Below, in pieces: positions 35,623 through 43,606 of a stretch of DNA of 64,000 nucleotides; the stretch's first letter is position 1, and each line of letters opens with the position of its first letter. Both the position numbers and the translations under genes were made by a program. This DNA comes from Sphingobacterium sp. Its GTDB lineage: Bacteria > Bacteroidota > Bacteroidia > Sphingobacteriales > Sphingobacteriaceae. The notes under the pieces were generated by a model. That model saw only the letters and a list, made by a program, of their open reading frames with translations. It made no database searches and was not told where the DNA came from. The stretch lies in NCBI GenBank assembly GCA_031253985.1, contig JAIRVH010000042.1, forward strand, positions 1-64,000. The letters are read 5' to 3'.

Positions 35623-37071
35623 ATGTTAGAGCCAGATAAGGCCTCAATGAACCTAATTCATTTAATCGAGAGCGGAAAACCTAAGTATAAAATTGTGACG
35701 ACAATAACAGGCCTTTCCTTTGTCTCCTCTTTTCGGATACTTGAAAATGGAAATTATAATGTGGATATGACTATTCATCCCGAAGAATACGAAAAAGGAG
35801 TTGATCTAGACTATTTTTTTCGGAGCCCCATCGGTTTAGTTACACAGGATGGGATGCGTATATTTGTTAACAATCATAAGGTTGTAAGCGGATCTATGGG
35901 ATTGGACACTAGCGCCCCTTTCAAATGTAACATCGAAATAAAATCTTTCAAAGGAGATGCTGACGATTCTTTATGGAAGAATTCTCGCCAAAGAGCATAC
36001 ATCAAATATGATACTAAATCATTTAACGCTTTGAGCTCGGGGCTTATATTCGATTATACTACAGCATCCGAGGATAAAGGTTTCTATAATGCAGTACGTT
36101 TAAAAATTGAGAAAACTGAATTGTTGTTTTACCATGAGCAGCTTGGAGATGGTTTGGGGGTTTTCGTCATTTGGCCAAAAAAAATGATCGATTTCGATGT
36201 ATTTCAACCTATGGTCAGCGCAATCATTACAGCATATGGCCTTTTGAATGGGTTCTATATGTTGGATTCGATTTATTATATTACCGTAAAAGCGCTAGCA
36301 AACACAAGCACAACCTCATTTTATTATGAAAATTCTAAGGCCGCTATTCTATCAGGCAATCCCATGCTCGATTCTGGAAACTACCCAGATGTGCCGGAAA
36401 TTGAACGAAAGATGACTTCAACTCAATTTAATAAGCTGGTAAACATGTTCTATGAAGATCCGGATTACCAGCGTTCAGGCTATTTGCTCATTGAAGCAGG
36501 GTCTTTAAACGATACAGCTAAGGCCTCCATAGGTGCGGTGGCGCTAGAAACAATTACAAAAAAAATAGGCGACAAAAAAACTGATAGTAAAATTATATCG
36601 GATTCCTCATTAATATCCGGGATCAAGCATAAACTCAAAAAGGTATTGAAGGAATACAATGAAACTCTTACCAAAGAGCAACATCAACTATTGAATACCA
36701 AAATTGACTTAATGAATAGTATGCCTAACAGAAACAAACTGACTTCCCCATTTGATCAATTAGGGATAGAGCTTTCTGAAGAGGAGTTAGAATGTATTAA
36801 AAGTCGTAATTTTTTTCTACATGGCAACCTTCCAAATAACAAAAAATCTGATTTGACGAATCAGGAATTGCTCAGCGTTATGGCTAATCGGCTTGTTATG
36901 CTCAGTGCGATGTTGTTGTTAAAATCAGCAGGTTATGATGGATATGTCATTGACCGTGGTATTACAGAAGTTATCAAATGGAGAATGATCATGCAAGGTA
37001 TGAAGGTTCAGAGTGGAAATAGTCTAAGACACATTGCGAATCCTGATCATTTAATACATGAAAATAAGTAA
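35623..37071 (+). CDS. Large protein with a HEPN-like C-terminal motif (Apea-like)
   Basis: A 482-residue soluble protein. The N-terminal ~280 residues form a beta-rich domain without a recognised motif. In the helical C-terminal part, SRNFFLHGNLP contains R395-N-x3-H400, the R-x4-H signature of HEPN ribonucleases and especially of the ApeA-type HEPN group, followed by helices (LLSVMANRLVMLSAMLLL). ApeA-like proteins abort phage infection by cutting tRNA or other RNA. The gene ends at a bidirectional terminator shared with the convergent Argonaute gene. The nuclease role is inferred from the motif alone. Confidence 0.65.
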   Translation: MLEPDKASMNLIHLIESGKPKYKIVTTITGLSFVSSFRILENGNYNVDMTIHPEEYEKGVDLDYFFRSPIGLVTQDGMRIFVNNHKVVSGSMGLDTSAPFKCNIEIKSFKGDADDSLWKNSRQRAYIKYDTKSFNALSSGLIFDYTTASEDKGFYNAVRLKIEKTELLFYHEQLGDGLGVFVIWPKKMIDFDVFQPMVSAIITAYGLLNGFYMLDSIYYITVKALANTSTTSFYYENSKAAILSGNPMLDSGNYPDVPEIERKMTSTQFNKLVNMFYEDPDYQRSGYLLIEAGSLNDTAKASIGAVALETITKKIGDKKTDSKIISDSSLISGIKHKLKKVLKEYNETLTKEQHQLLNTKIDLMNSMPNRNKLTSPFDQLGIELSEEELECIKSRNFFLHGNLPNNKKSDLTNQELLSVMANRLVMLSAMLLLKSAGYDGYVIDRGITEVIKWRMIMQGMKVQSGNSLRHIANPDHLIHENK

Positions 37072-37151
37072 TCGATATTCTTAAATATGGTATTTCATTT
37101 GGAAATTGTTAAGAAATCGTAAAACCTCTTTTCCGTTTGAAATCTATTTCT

Positions 37152-37195
37152 ATTGAAGAAGGTAGATCGCTATTATCCGATCTACCTTCTTCAAT
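37152..37195. terminator. Bidirectional terminator between convergent genes
   Basis: ATTGAAGAAGGTAGATCG (37152-37169) and its perfect complement (37178-37195) form an 18-bp stem with an 8-nt loop. It lies between the 3' ends of the HEPN-like gene (plus) and the SIR2-Argonaute gene (minus), so it can end both. Confidence 0.85.
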
Positions 37196-37198
37196 AAT

Positions 37199-40100
37199 TT
37201 AAATAAAATATCTATAATCATAGGTAATACCTTCCCTCTTAGAAAGGAGTTTTCCAATACGTGCGATATCATTTGAGGAACTTACAGTCGCGGGCAACTG
37301 ACTATATAAGTCAAATGAATTCCAATTTACTTTAGTCAATCCTAAAATTTCATTGGCAATTGTTCCTATATTGGAATTACCATGATGTTTGATTATCTTC
37401 AGTGGACCTGGTATGAATCTACCACCTAGATAATATTTTCGATAGTTACTTTGTACGGAGGTAACAACACCATGTGTCCATAGCAGAGCGCTATATTTGC
37501 TTAACAATATACACGTTCCACGTTTAACAGCATAGCCATCAATATTAGCTCTTCCTTCGTTATCCACAATACTGGCTAGAAATCTCATGTTTTCTTCAAA
37601 GTTGATTTCTATAAGATCCAATTCTTCTATACCATTTCCTAGCAAACTATCTTTTAAGCCATTTAATTCGTCATTTGTATAAAATGTTCGTTTATGGATT
37701 ACTACGCGTTTTGGCAGTTTTTCCATTGTTTTATAGAATAGGTCCCGAATAGCAACACCAAAACTATAAGCATCATCATAAGACAAGTGCGGACTTTTTT
37801 GATGATCCCAAAAGATCTCATCTTCAACTTTGGAAAGTTTATATTTGAGGCCTTGTCCTTTCGAATTGTAGATATGGCTACAACCAACCATGATTTCACT
37901 ATTTTTTCCTTTTCCAGCCAGGCTATACCCAATACCAGCAAAAGCAGTTTCTGGATCAAGATTCTGTAATACCCATGGGGTTCGCATAGATTTTACGAAG
38001 TAGGATAAGGCTAGCCACCAATTAATCTGACAAGACAATTCTTTATCTTCAACTGTGCTCTGTAAAATGAATTGGGTTGCGATACCTTTTTCAGCACAAT
38101 ACGCTTTAATAAAGTCATGCAAATCAAAACTTTCATTATCTATGTCATAATCTAGGTAATAGAGCCATCGTGTCGGAATGCATATGACCATTACTTTATC
38201 TGAACGGTCTCTTGAAAGAAAATTGATACGGTCTATAATTTTGTCTCGCAAATCTAGGATCGTAAATTTGATATCTGCTCCAATTGTCGGTTCAAGACAT
38301 ATAGACCAATTGTCATCCGCAATATCAGGAATTTCCAGCGTTGAATTAAAGGCATCGTAGAATCCGGGATAATCTATTAAATAATCAATATTCTTTTTAT
38401 TAGAGCCAATTTTTGTATTTTGAAGCCTAAGGAATGTACTGAAAAGATCAGTTTCCTCTCGGGGGCAGATAACGGCTAGCTGTATTTTATTTTTTAAGAA
38501 TACATCTTTTGTCGGATCGTCATAAGGTTTATTTTTTGATACGCCGCGCATAGGATGGAAATCTCGAGGTTGTTTTGATGTACTATCGTGTTTGTTACTA
38601 AACAGTAATAAAGGTTCAGGATATTGAATTCCTTTAAATTTAAATAAATTATAAGGGACATTACATTTGCTTAAATCAATAGTGCCGTACTGAGCAGATG
38701 AGTCCATTATTTTTGCAAAAGCAGGACTTTTGTCAATTTTAAAAATAAATCCGGTACCTGAGTCCAATGGAAATTCTAAATTCAAAGTTTTTTCCTCCGA
38801 ATTTAGCAATCGTCTTCTCCAATCGTTAAGATAATCATTAAACTCTTTATTGCGCATTTTTTCGAAGTATTGCCTTCCAACTTCCTGCCTGACGTCATTG
38901 GACACAATTACTTCTGGGTCTGAGGAAGTTACTTTAAAGTCGGGCATTAAAGACAGATACATTCTATTATTGTCTGATACAATCGAAAGTCGAATTGCTT
39001 TATGAGTTAAATACAGAGTATTGTTTAACATCCGCGCGGTATCATGTTTGTAAAACCAGAGTAGGTCCTTATTATTGGTTTGTAGATTGAATTTCTTGGC
39101 AAACAATTGGGTTAAAGCAGAAAGCATTAAAGAACTCAGGACGGAACTTCTACGTATATCTGAATGCTCTAAATGAACACGTGTAATTTTTCCGAGCATT
39201 CTTGAACCAAAACAACTATTGATATCAGCTGTCTTACCCATAGCCCAAACATATCTTTTAAAGGGAACTGCGACAATATCGTAATCTTTTGTTACGCATT
39301 TTAGTAATTCCCATGCACCTATTCCTACGTCATATTTGATTTCAAACTGATAAATATCTTGTGGTAACTCTATAGGAAACAAGTTGCTTTTAACTATAGA
39401 ATTCGTCCATCTAACGTCTAGAGTAAATGGTGTTCTATGTTCCTTTGGCTCTTGTTGTAAGAACACGGCGTATTTTGAGGCCAGGTCAGGATATATTTTA
39501 TTACTAATTTTGCATAAACTCAACATCAACTTATCGAACCCATCAGTTGGGATATAATAGGCGATACGATTGTTTTCTCTTGCAACTTCGATCAGCTTTT
39601 TTACTTTTTCAGGTATGTTTCTGCCATAGCCACACCAATATAAGCGACCTCCTCCTTTTTGGCTGTAGCTTTCCATTAAGGCATCCATAATAGAATCGTC
39701 GCGGCCACTGTATCCAGAGATAATTAAATGCTTGTTTTTTATATATTCAATTAAGTGCTTTCTAAATGTCGCATCTTGAGTTTTGAGTTCTTCTTCTGTA
39801 TTCTTTAAATTGCCATATTTATAATCACCATGAAGTTTTATAAGCAGCAATTCCTTTCGATTGTCTGCCCTAAATATCCGTTCTACCGTGTCTAAGCTTA
39901 CATTAATTAGTGTATTATTAGTTATACTGGTGGCGCTTTGGACAAGATCGTCAAAATTAGTCGTCCAAATCGTATCGATTATCCCTGCTTCATGGAGTTG
40001 ACAGCAAAGCTTATATCCAATGGAAGGGGTCTTCTTTTCACAAATACTTTGGAAAAATAAACGGATATCATCTTTAATGAAAAAACAATCTTCAACATAG

Positions 40101-40387
40101 AAGCTATATTCTGAAGGATCATCCAAAGGAGGGTAACCTCCTTGGGTATCAAGCCAATTTTGTATAAAGGTTCGAACGTGTTCAGATTTTAGATCCAAAT
40201 CTACACTTATATCTTTGGGGCCACTTGTTGAATATATCTTTTTTTTCCATTCCCAAATACAATCATAAGCTGAAGGTATTCCTGAGTTTATGGATGCTCC
40301 AGCACCTAGAAAGATCGAAAAGGAATGGTTAAAGCTTACATCGATTGATCGGATAAATTGGTCGTATTCTAAATAATAATTAATCAT
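37199..40387 (-). CDS. Single-chain SIR2-Argonaute (short prokaryotic Argonaute type)
   Basis: A 1062-residue protein. The SIR2 domain (about 1-290) has GAGAS at 28-32, TTNFDD at 142-147, LHGD near 185-188 and ISGYSGRDDS near 223-232, the NAD+-binding pattern. A middle region (~300-600) fits an APAZ-like role. The C-terminal part looks like MID-PIWI: SLAGKGKNSEIMVGCSHIYN near 825-840, GGRFIPGPLKIIKHHGNS and EILGLTKVNWNSFDLYSQLP near the end. The first catalytic Asp of PIWI is replaced in the VGCSH segment, so target cutting is unlikely. In SIR2-APAZ/pAgo (SPARSA) systems guide-loaded Argonaute senses plasmid or phage nucleic acid and SIR2 depletes NAD+. Here both are in one chain. An XRE regulator gene lies upstream. 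Confidence 0.85.
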   Translation of the reverse strand: MINYYLEYDQFIRSIDVSFNHSFSIFLGAGASINSGIPSAYDCIWEWKKKIYSTSGPKDISVDLDLKSEHVRTFIQNWLDTQGGYPPLDDPSEYSFYVEDCFFIKDDIRLFFQSICEKKTPSIGYKLCCQLHEAGIIDTIWTTNFDDLVQSATSITNNTLINVSLDTVERIFRADNRKELLLIKLHGDYKYGNLKNTEEELKTQDATFRKHLIEYIKNKHLIISGYSGRDDSIMDALMESYSQKGGGRLYWCGYGRNIPEKVKKLIEVARENNRIAYYIPTDGFDKLMLSLCKISNKIYPDLASKYAVFLQQEPKEHRTPFTLDVRWTNSIVKSNLFPIELPQDIYQFEIKYDVGIGAWELLKCVTKDYDIVAVPFKRYVWAMGKTADINSCFGSRMLGKITRVHLEHSDIRRSSVLSSLMLSALTQLFAKKFNLQTNNKDLLWFYKHDTARMLNNTLYLTHKAIRLSIVSDNNRMYLSLMPDFKVTSSDPEVIVSNDVRQEVGRQYFEKMRNKEFNDYLNDWRRRLLNSEEKTLNLEFPLDSGTGFIFKIDKSPAFAKIMDSSAQYGTIDLSKCNVPYNLFKFKGIQYPEPLLLFSNKHDSTSKQPRDFHPMRGVSKNKPYDDPTKDVFLKNKIQLAVICPREETDLFSTFLRLQNTKIGSNKKNIDYLIDYPGFYDAFNSTLEIPDIADDNWSICLEPTIGADIKFTILDLRDKIIDRINFLSRDRSDKVMVICIPTRWLYYLDYDIDNESFDLHDFIKAYCAEKGIATQFILQSTVEDKELSCQINWWLALSYFVKSMRTPWVLQNLDPETAFAGIGYSLAGKGKNSEIMVGCSHIYNSKGQGLKYKLSKVEDEIFWDHQKSPHLSYDDAYSFGVAIRDLFYKTMEKLPKRVVIHKRTFYTNDELNGLKDSLLGNGIEELDLIEINFEENMRFLASIVDNEGRANIDGYAVKRGTCILLSKYSALLWTHGVVTSVQSNYRKYYLGGRFIPGPLKIIKHHGNSNIGTIANEILGLTKVNWNSFDLYSQLPATVSSSNDIARIGKLLSKREGITYDYRYFI

Positions 40388-40505
40388 AAATGTATATTAA
40401 TAGCTAGCATAACAAGATAGAACTCCTCATGATATTTATTTATCGGTATGATTTGGAAATCAAAGTTTAAGAAAATGATTTTCTGAATAGCGGTTGGTAT
40501 CTAAA

Positions 40506-40907
40506 TTACTTCTCCCTCTGTTTATTTCCCTCAGCTTTGGTCTCGGCATCAACAATAACAATCTCAACGACTACGTTTTCCATCAATTTCGACTCAGTCC
40601 CGTCAGCTTTTTTCTTAGGTACTTTTTTATAATGTATTACAATTTGCTCATCTTTAGGAATTCCATTGGGGAAAAAATCATCCAAGCTTTTCAAACCAAA
40701 CACATTCTTTAATATTCCCATATGGCGGACGTTATACTTTTCAGGTTGGTCAAGTGATTCGCATTTACCTACAAATTTTACTGCAAACCCCATTTTTTCG
40801 CTTAATAGCTCTTGTGACCAGCCTTTTTCCTCACGTAGAGCTTTAGTATTGCAGATCAATTCATACTCTATTCTAAATATAGATTTTGTTTGATAAATTT
40901 CAATCAT
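40506..40907 (-). CDS. XRE-family transcriptional regulator
   Basis: The ATG at 40907 is preferred over an in-frame start at 40949, because a perfect operator-like palindrome at 40921-40940 and a promoter would otherwise lie inside the gene; this gives 133 residues. A cro/C1-type HTH is seen in LICNTKALREEKGWSQELLS followed by EKMGFAVKFVGKCES and a later NVFGLKSLDDFF. The C-terminus is lysine- and valine-rich. It lies 118 bp upstream of the Argonaute gene on the same strand. It probably represses itself and the divergent promoter through the palindrome. Confidence 0.78.
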   Translation of the reverse strand: MIEIYQTKSIFRIEYELICNTKALREEKGWSQELLSEKMGFAVKFVGKCESLDQPEKYNVRHMGILKNVFGLKSLDDFFPNGIPKDEQIVIHYKKVPKKKADGTESKLMENVVVEIVIVDAETKAEGNKQREK

Positions 40908-40920
40908 ATAAATAAATATT

Positions 40921-40940
40921 ACGACCAAATATTTGGTCGT
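40921..40940. promoter_or_regulatory. Perfect 20-bp palindrome, likely operator of the XRE protein
   Basis: ACGACCAAATATTTGGTCGT is exactly self-complementary. It lies 13 bp before the XRE start and contains the -33 TTTG of the divergent plus-strand promoter, so bound regulator would block that promoter and probably its own. Confidence 0.75.
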
Positions 40941-40963
40941 CTTAAACATTGTTTTTATATTTG
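40932..40963 (+). promoter_or_regulatory. Near-consensus Bacteroidota promoter, plus strand
   Basis: TTTG (40932-40935) and TATATTTG (40956-40963) are separated by 20 bp, matching the Bacteroidota -33/-7 spacing. It is the best promoter found in the window and faces the structured non-coding region at 40969, with no ordinary gene for about 270 bp. Confidence 0.72.
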
Positions 40964-40968
40964 TGTAG

Positions 40969-41215
40969 CCAATCTAGGATTGGTTATAAAATAGTTAACT
41001 AACTCCACCTAAGTGGAGCGTGAGTTGAACGAGCCTCTGAGTCCATAAACTAGCAACTTTAAATTCAAAGCGAGGCAGCAGGTTTAACCCACGTCTAAAG
41101 ATATTGTGTATATTTACACAGTCTTTAGGCAGGGCCTGTTGATTACCGCTTTGAGGGCTGCTAGTCCCTGGATTCAGGTATGCGACAGATAACCCTGCCT
41201 TCAGCATTTTGGGTC
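40969..41215 (+). ncRNA. Candidate structured RNA of unknown class
   Basis: Many nested helices are possible: CCAATC/GATTGG (40969-40983), CTCCAC/GTGGAG (41003-41018), GTGAGTTGAAC with GTTTAACCCAC (41020-41030 with 41082-41092, one mismatch), GCCTC/GAGGC (41033-41037 with 41072-41076), a long hairpin of TCTAAAGA and TGTGTA with TACACA and TCTTTAGG (41094-41129), and CAGGG/CCCTG (41130-41134 with 41193-41197) enclosing smaller stems. The region is GC-richer than its flanks, follows a strong promoter and contains no long ORF. It resembles no RNA family I know (not tmRNA, RNase P or SRP by sequence). A leader for the 36-aa ORF is an alternative. Confidence 0.55.
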
Positions 41216-41238
41216 GTTCACATAAAAACCAAACAATT

Positions 41239-41349
41239 ATGAGAACGAAACGAACAAACACCATCCATCATCTGCATTCGATCAGAGATCGCATGACAAG
41301 GTATTCCCGTAAATCACTTTTAAAGAACATATTCCGCGCACCTGAATAG
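41239..41349 (+). CDS. Possible 36-residue basic peptide
   Basis: ATG at 41239, stop TAG at 41347. The peptide starts MRTKRTNTIHHLHSIRDRMT and is strongly basic. It lies just after the structured region and ahead of a terminator at 41426, in the same predicted transcript. There is no strong ribosome site, and I have no homology evidence, so it may be chance. Confidence 0.3.
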   Translation: MRTKRTNTIHHLHSIRDRMTRYSRKSLLKNIFRAPE

Positions 41350-41425
41350 GTTGGGCTCAATCAAAACAGGCTTTAAAGAGCATTAAAAAGGGGAGGTGTT
41401 TACTTTCCTTAAAATGAAAAGACAG

Positions 41426-41460
41426 CTGAACCCAGTTCAGTTTAATTTCCCTTTTTTTTA
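41426..41460 (+). terminator. Terminator-like hairpin downstream of the structured RNA
   Basis: CTGAAC (41426-41431) pairs with GTTCAG (41435-41440) around a 3-nt loop, followed by a T-rich stretch ending in eight T residues. It would close a transcript of about 490 nt starting at the 40956 promoter. Confidence 0.6.
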
Positions 41461-41848
41461 CGCCTGTCACCGACCTATACATTTATATTATTGCATAAAA
41501 AGGTAATAATGGACAATGTTACAGCTTGATTTAAAATTCGCACTTTAAAATTAAGCAAATTTTCATTCAGTCCAAACTTTTTACCTTTAGTTTTTATTGC
41601 AATCCAATATTGCTGTAGGTCGGTCGATTCTTCTTTCTGGCAGGAAGCGCCATAATTAACTCTATTAATGCTTTGAAACTGTATCAAGGCGCTTTTCGGA
41701 CTTCTAATCTCATTTGTCCATTTCGCATAGGTCTCTTTTGACCTGTGCAATGACAAGCCATTTGAACGCGAAAAAATCGCGAAGGGGAAAGCTATGGCCT
41801 TATTTTCCGTATCTCCTCTAGGTCTGTCATACTTGATGAAACTAAATT
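41461..41848. other. Intergenic stretch upstream of the TlpA-SusCD operon
   Basis: No trusted gene; a 93-codon minus-strand frame (41475-41756) has a random composition. The promoter of the following operon should lie here, but no clear TAnnTTTG was found. Confidence 0.4.
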
Positions 41849-42223
41849 ATGAACCAAAAATCAAACAATCTGCTACCCTTTGAGCTAGCATGTTATGAAA
41901 TATATGACAATGGATACGATCCATTAAATACCATTCGGGAGTTCTGGTCCCAACATAAAATCACCGATTGTCAGGAAAGCCTGTGGGTACTCTTTGAAAA
42001 CTATAGAAAGTGTGTATTACAGGTAGATACTGCTAACGTTGAGCAAATGCATGCTTTTATGATGCAGCTATACCGTGTGCTGATCGCTTATTTCTTGGTG
42101 CACTTTCGCAAGATCAAGATTGATAATGTACCATTCACATTTGCGGAGTCTACAGAAGCCATAGCCGCCGATCTGGAAGCTAAGCAGAAGATCCACAGTT
42201 TCTTTAACCGCATTGCTGAATAA
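41849..42223 (+). CDS. Small helical protein preceding the TlpA-SusCD unit
   Basis: A 124-residue soluble protein: LPFELACYEIYDNGYDPLNT near 9-28, a long helical centre (MHAFMMQLYRVLIAYFLVHF) and an acidic C-terminus ending FFNRIAE. No family known to me. It lies 18 bp before the thioredoxin-like gene and is therefore the likely first gene of the operon; small proteins of this sort precede SusC/SusD pairs in related genomes as I recall, but the role is unknown. Confidence 0.65.
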   Translation: MNQKSNNLLPFELACYEIYDNGYDPLNTIREFWSQHKITDCQESLWVLFENYRKCVLQVDTANVEQMHAFMMQLYRVLIAYFLVHFRKIKIDNVPFTFAESTEAIAADLEAKQKIHSFFNRIAE

Positions 42224-42241
42224 TATCTAATCCATAAGCAG

Positions 42242-43603
42242 ATGATAAAAAAATCAAAATCATTGACTGCCTTATTGGATAAGGTGGTCAATATTCCAGT
42301 TATACAGATTACAATCTTAGTAATCTTGTTCATTCTAGTTTCTATGTTTAGTTTATCGGCTCAGACGCCCCGCAGGGACAGTGGGGCGGAAGGGCCAACT
42401 CCGCTGCAGGTCGGCGATACGATCCCTGAATCGCTATGGAGTATGCCTTTACAGGTGATAAACCATCCAGATGGTAAAACGATTACTACTTTAAGTGATT
42501 ATCGAGGAAGCCTCATTATCTTGGATTTTTGGGCGACTTCCTGTGGAAGCTGTATAAGCGCGCTCCCCAAATTGACTAAACTGCAGCATTCATTTAAAGA
42601 CATCCGCATATTGCCGGTAACGGCTAACGAAAGGGAATTGATTACAGCATTTCTCTCGAAATCTCCAAATTTAATGGGGGATGGATTGCCTTATATCGTT
42701 GCTGAAAAGAACCTACAAAAATATTTTCCGCACCTTTCAATACCACATGTTGTTTGGATAAACGCTGAAGGTAAAATCATCAATATAGGCTATGGCGAAT
42801 ATGTGACTGCCGACAACATTAAACTGGCCATTGAAAAGAAATTGGTCGATCTGCCTATCAAAATTGATTTCGAAGAGGATCACTACGATGAACCGCTGAT
42901 TAGGCAACTGGCAAAGACAAAGGATAGTGTTCAGATCCTTGAAAGCAGTATACTAACGGGTTATCTGCCTTTTGCTGATCTGATTGCGCGGTTCAAGCAG
43001 GATTCCATATCAAATAGCACCCGATACTATGCTTTTAACCATTCTCTGAATCACCTGTTCACATTAGCGCTTCGGAGTTCCCTGCCATTAAATCGAAAAA
43101 GATGTGTAATGCACGTAAAATCCCCGCAAAGGTTTATGTATGGGCAGGGCGAACTGTTTTTCCAGGACTGGCTGCGCAAATATGCATACTCTTATGAGAT
43201 CGTATTGCCGTATCTGGCGAGTATGAATGACATTAGGCAGCGTCTACGTAACGATCTTGAAGGGGCACTGCGATTAAAATCGGAAGTTAAGGAAATGCCT
43301 GTTCAGTGTTTGGTCCTTTCATATCGGAAAGACCATAAAAAGAATAATCGTATAAAATCGAATGTTACTAAAAAGGAGAGATTTGACACATCATCCTTTA
43401 CGTCGATGTTGAACAACGATACAGATCTGCCGCTCGTAGTCGATGAGGTAAACGATGCTGATCTGGATATCCTATTAGCTGATGATTGGAAAACAGTAGC
43501 CGATCTCAATACTGGACTACGCAAATATGGTTTGGAGCTGATCCCCGCGAGCCGTACGATGAAGATGTTTTTGTTGGAAGATAAATCGCCAAAATCTTTA
43601 TAG
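42242..43603 (+). CDS. TlpA-like thioredoxin-domain protein
   Basis: A 453-residue protein with an N-terminal membrane or signal segment (about 18-40, IPVIQITILVILFILVSMFS). A TlpA/ResA-like thioredoxin fold follows, with LIILDFWATSCGSCISALPK containing the redox pair C101-G-S-C104, then IPHVVWINAEGKII. A second half of about 230 residues is not recognised. Such proteins reduce or isomerise disulfides on the periplasmic side. It precedes SusC by 3 bp, so it is co-expressed with the outer-membrane transporter. Confidence 0.85.
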   Translation: MIKKSKSLTALLDKVVNIPVIQITILVILFILVSMFSLSAQTPRRDSGAEGPTPLQVGDTIPESLWSMPLQVINHPDGKTITTLSDYRGSLIILDFWATSCGSCISALPKLTKLQHSFKDIRILPVTANERELITAFLSKSPNLMGDGLPYIVAEKNLQKYFPHLSIPHVVWINAEGKIINIGYGEYVTADNIKLAIEKKLVDLPIKIDFEEDHYDEPLIRQLAKTKDSVQILESSILTGYLPFADLIARFKQDSISNSTRYYAFNHSLNHLFTLALRSSLPLNRKRCVMHVKSPQRFMYGQGELFFQDWLRKYAYSYEIVLPYLASMNDIRQRLRNDLEGALRLKSEVKEMPVQCLVLSYRKDHKKNNRIKSNVTKKERFDTSSFTSMLNNDTDLPLVVDEVNDADLDILLADDWKTVADLNTGLRKYGLELIPASRTMKMFLLEDKSPKSL

Positions 43604-43606
43604 CAT

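Noticed and set aside
40969..41215. Structured region as tmRNA, RNase P RNA or SRP RNA
   Set aside because: No tag-peptide layout, no GAGGAAAGTCC-type motif and no SRP domain sequence was seen.
41475..41756. 93-codon minus-strand ORF
   Set aside because: No motif, no neighbour support, and it lies in the leader of the TlpA-SusCD operon.
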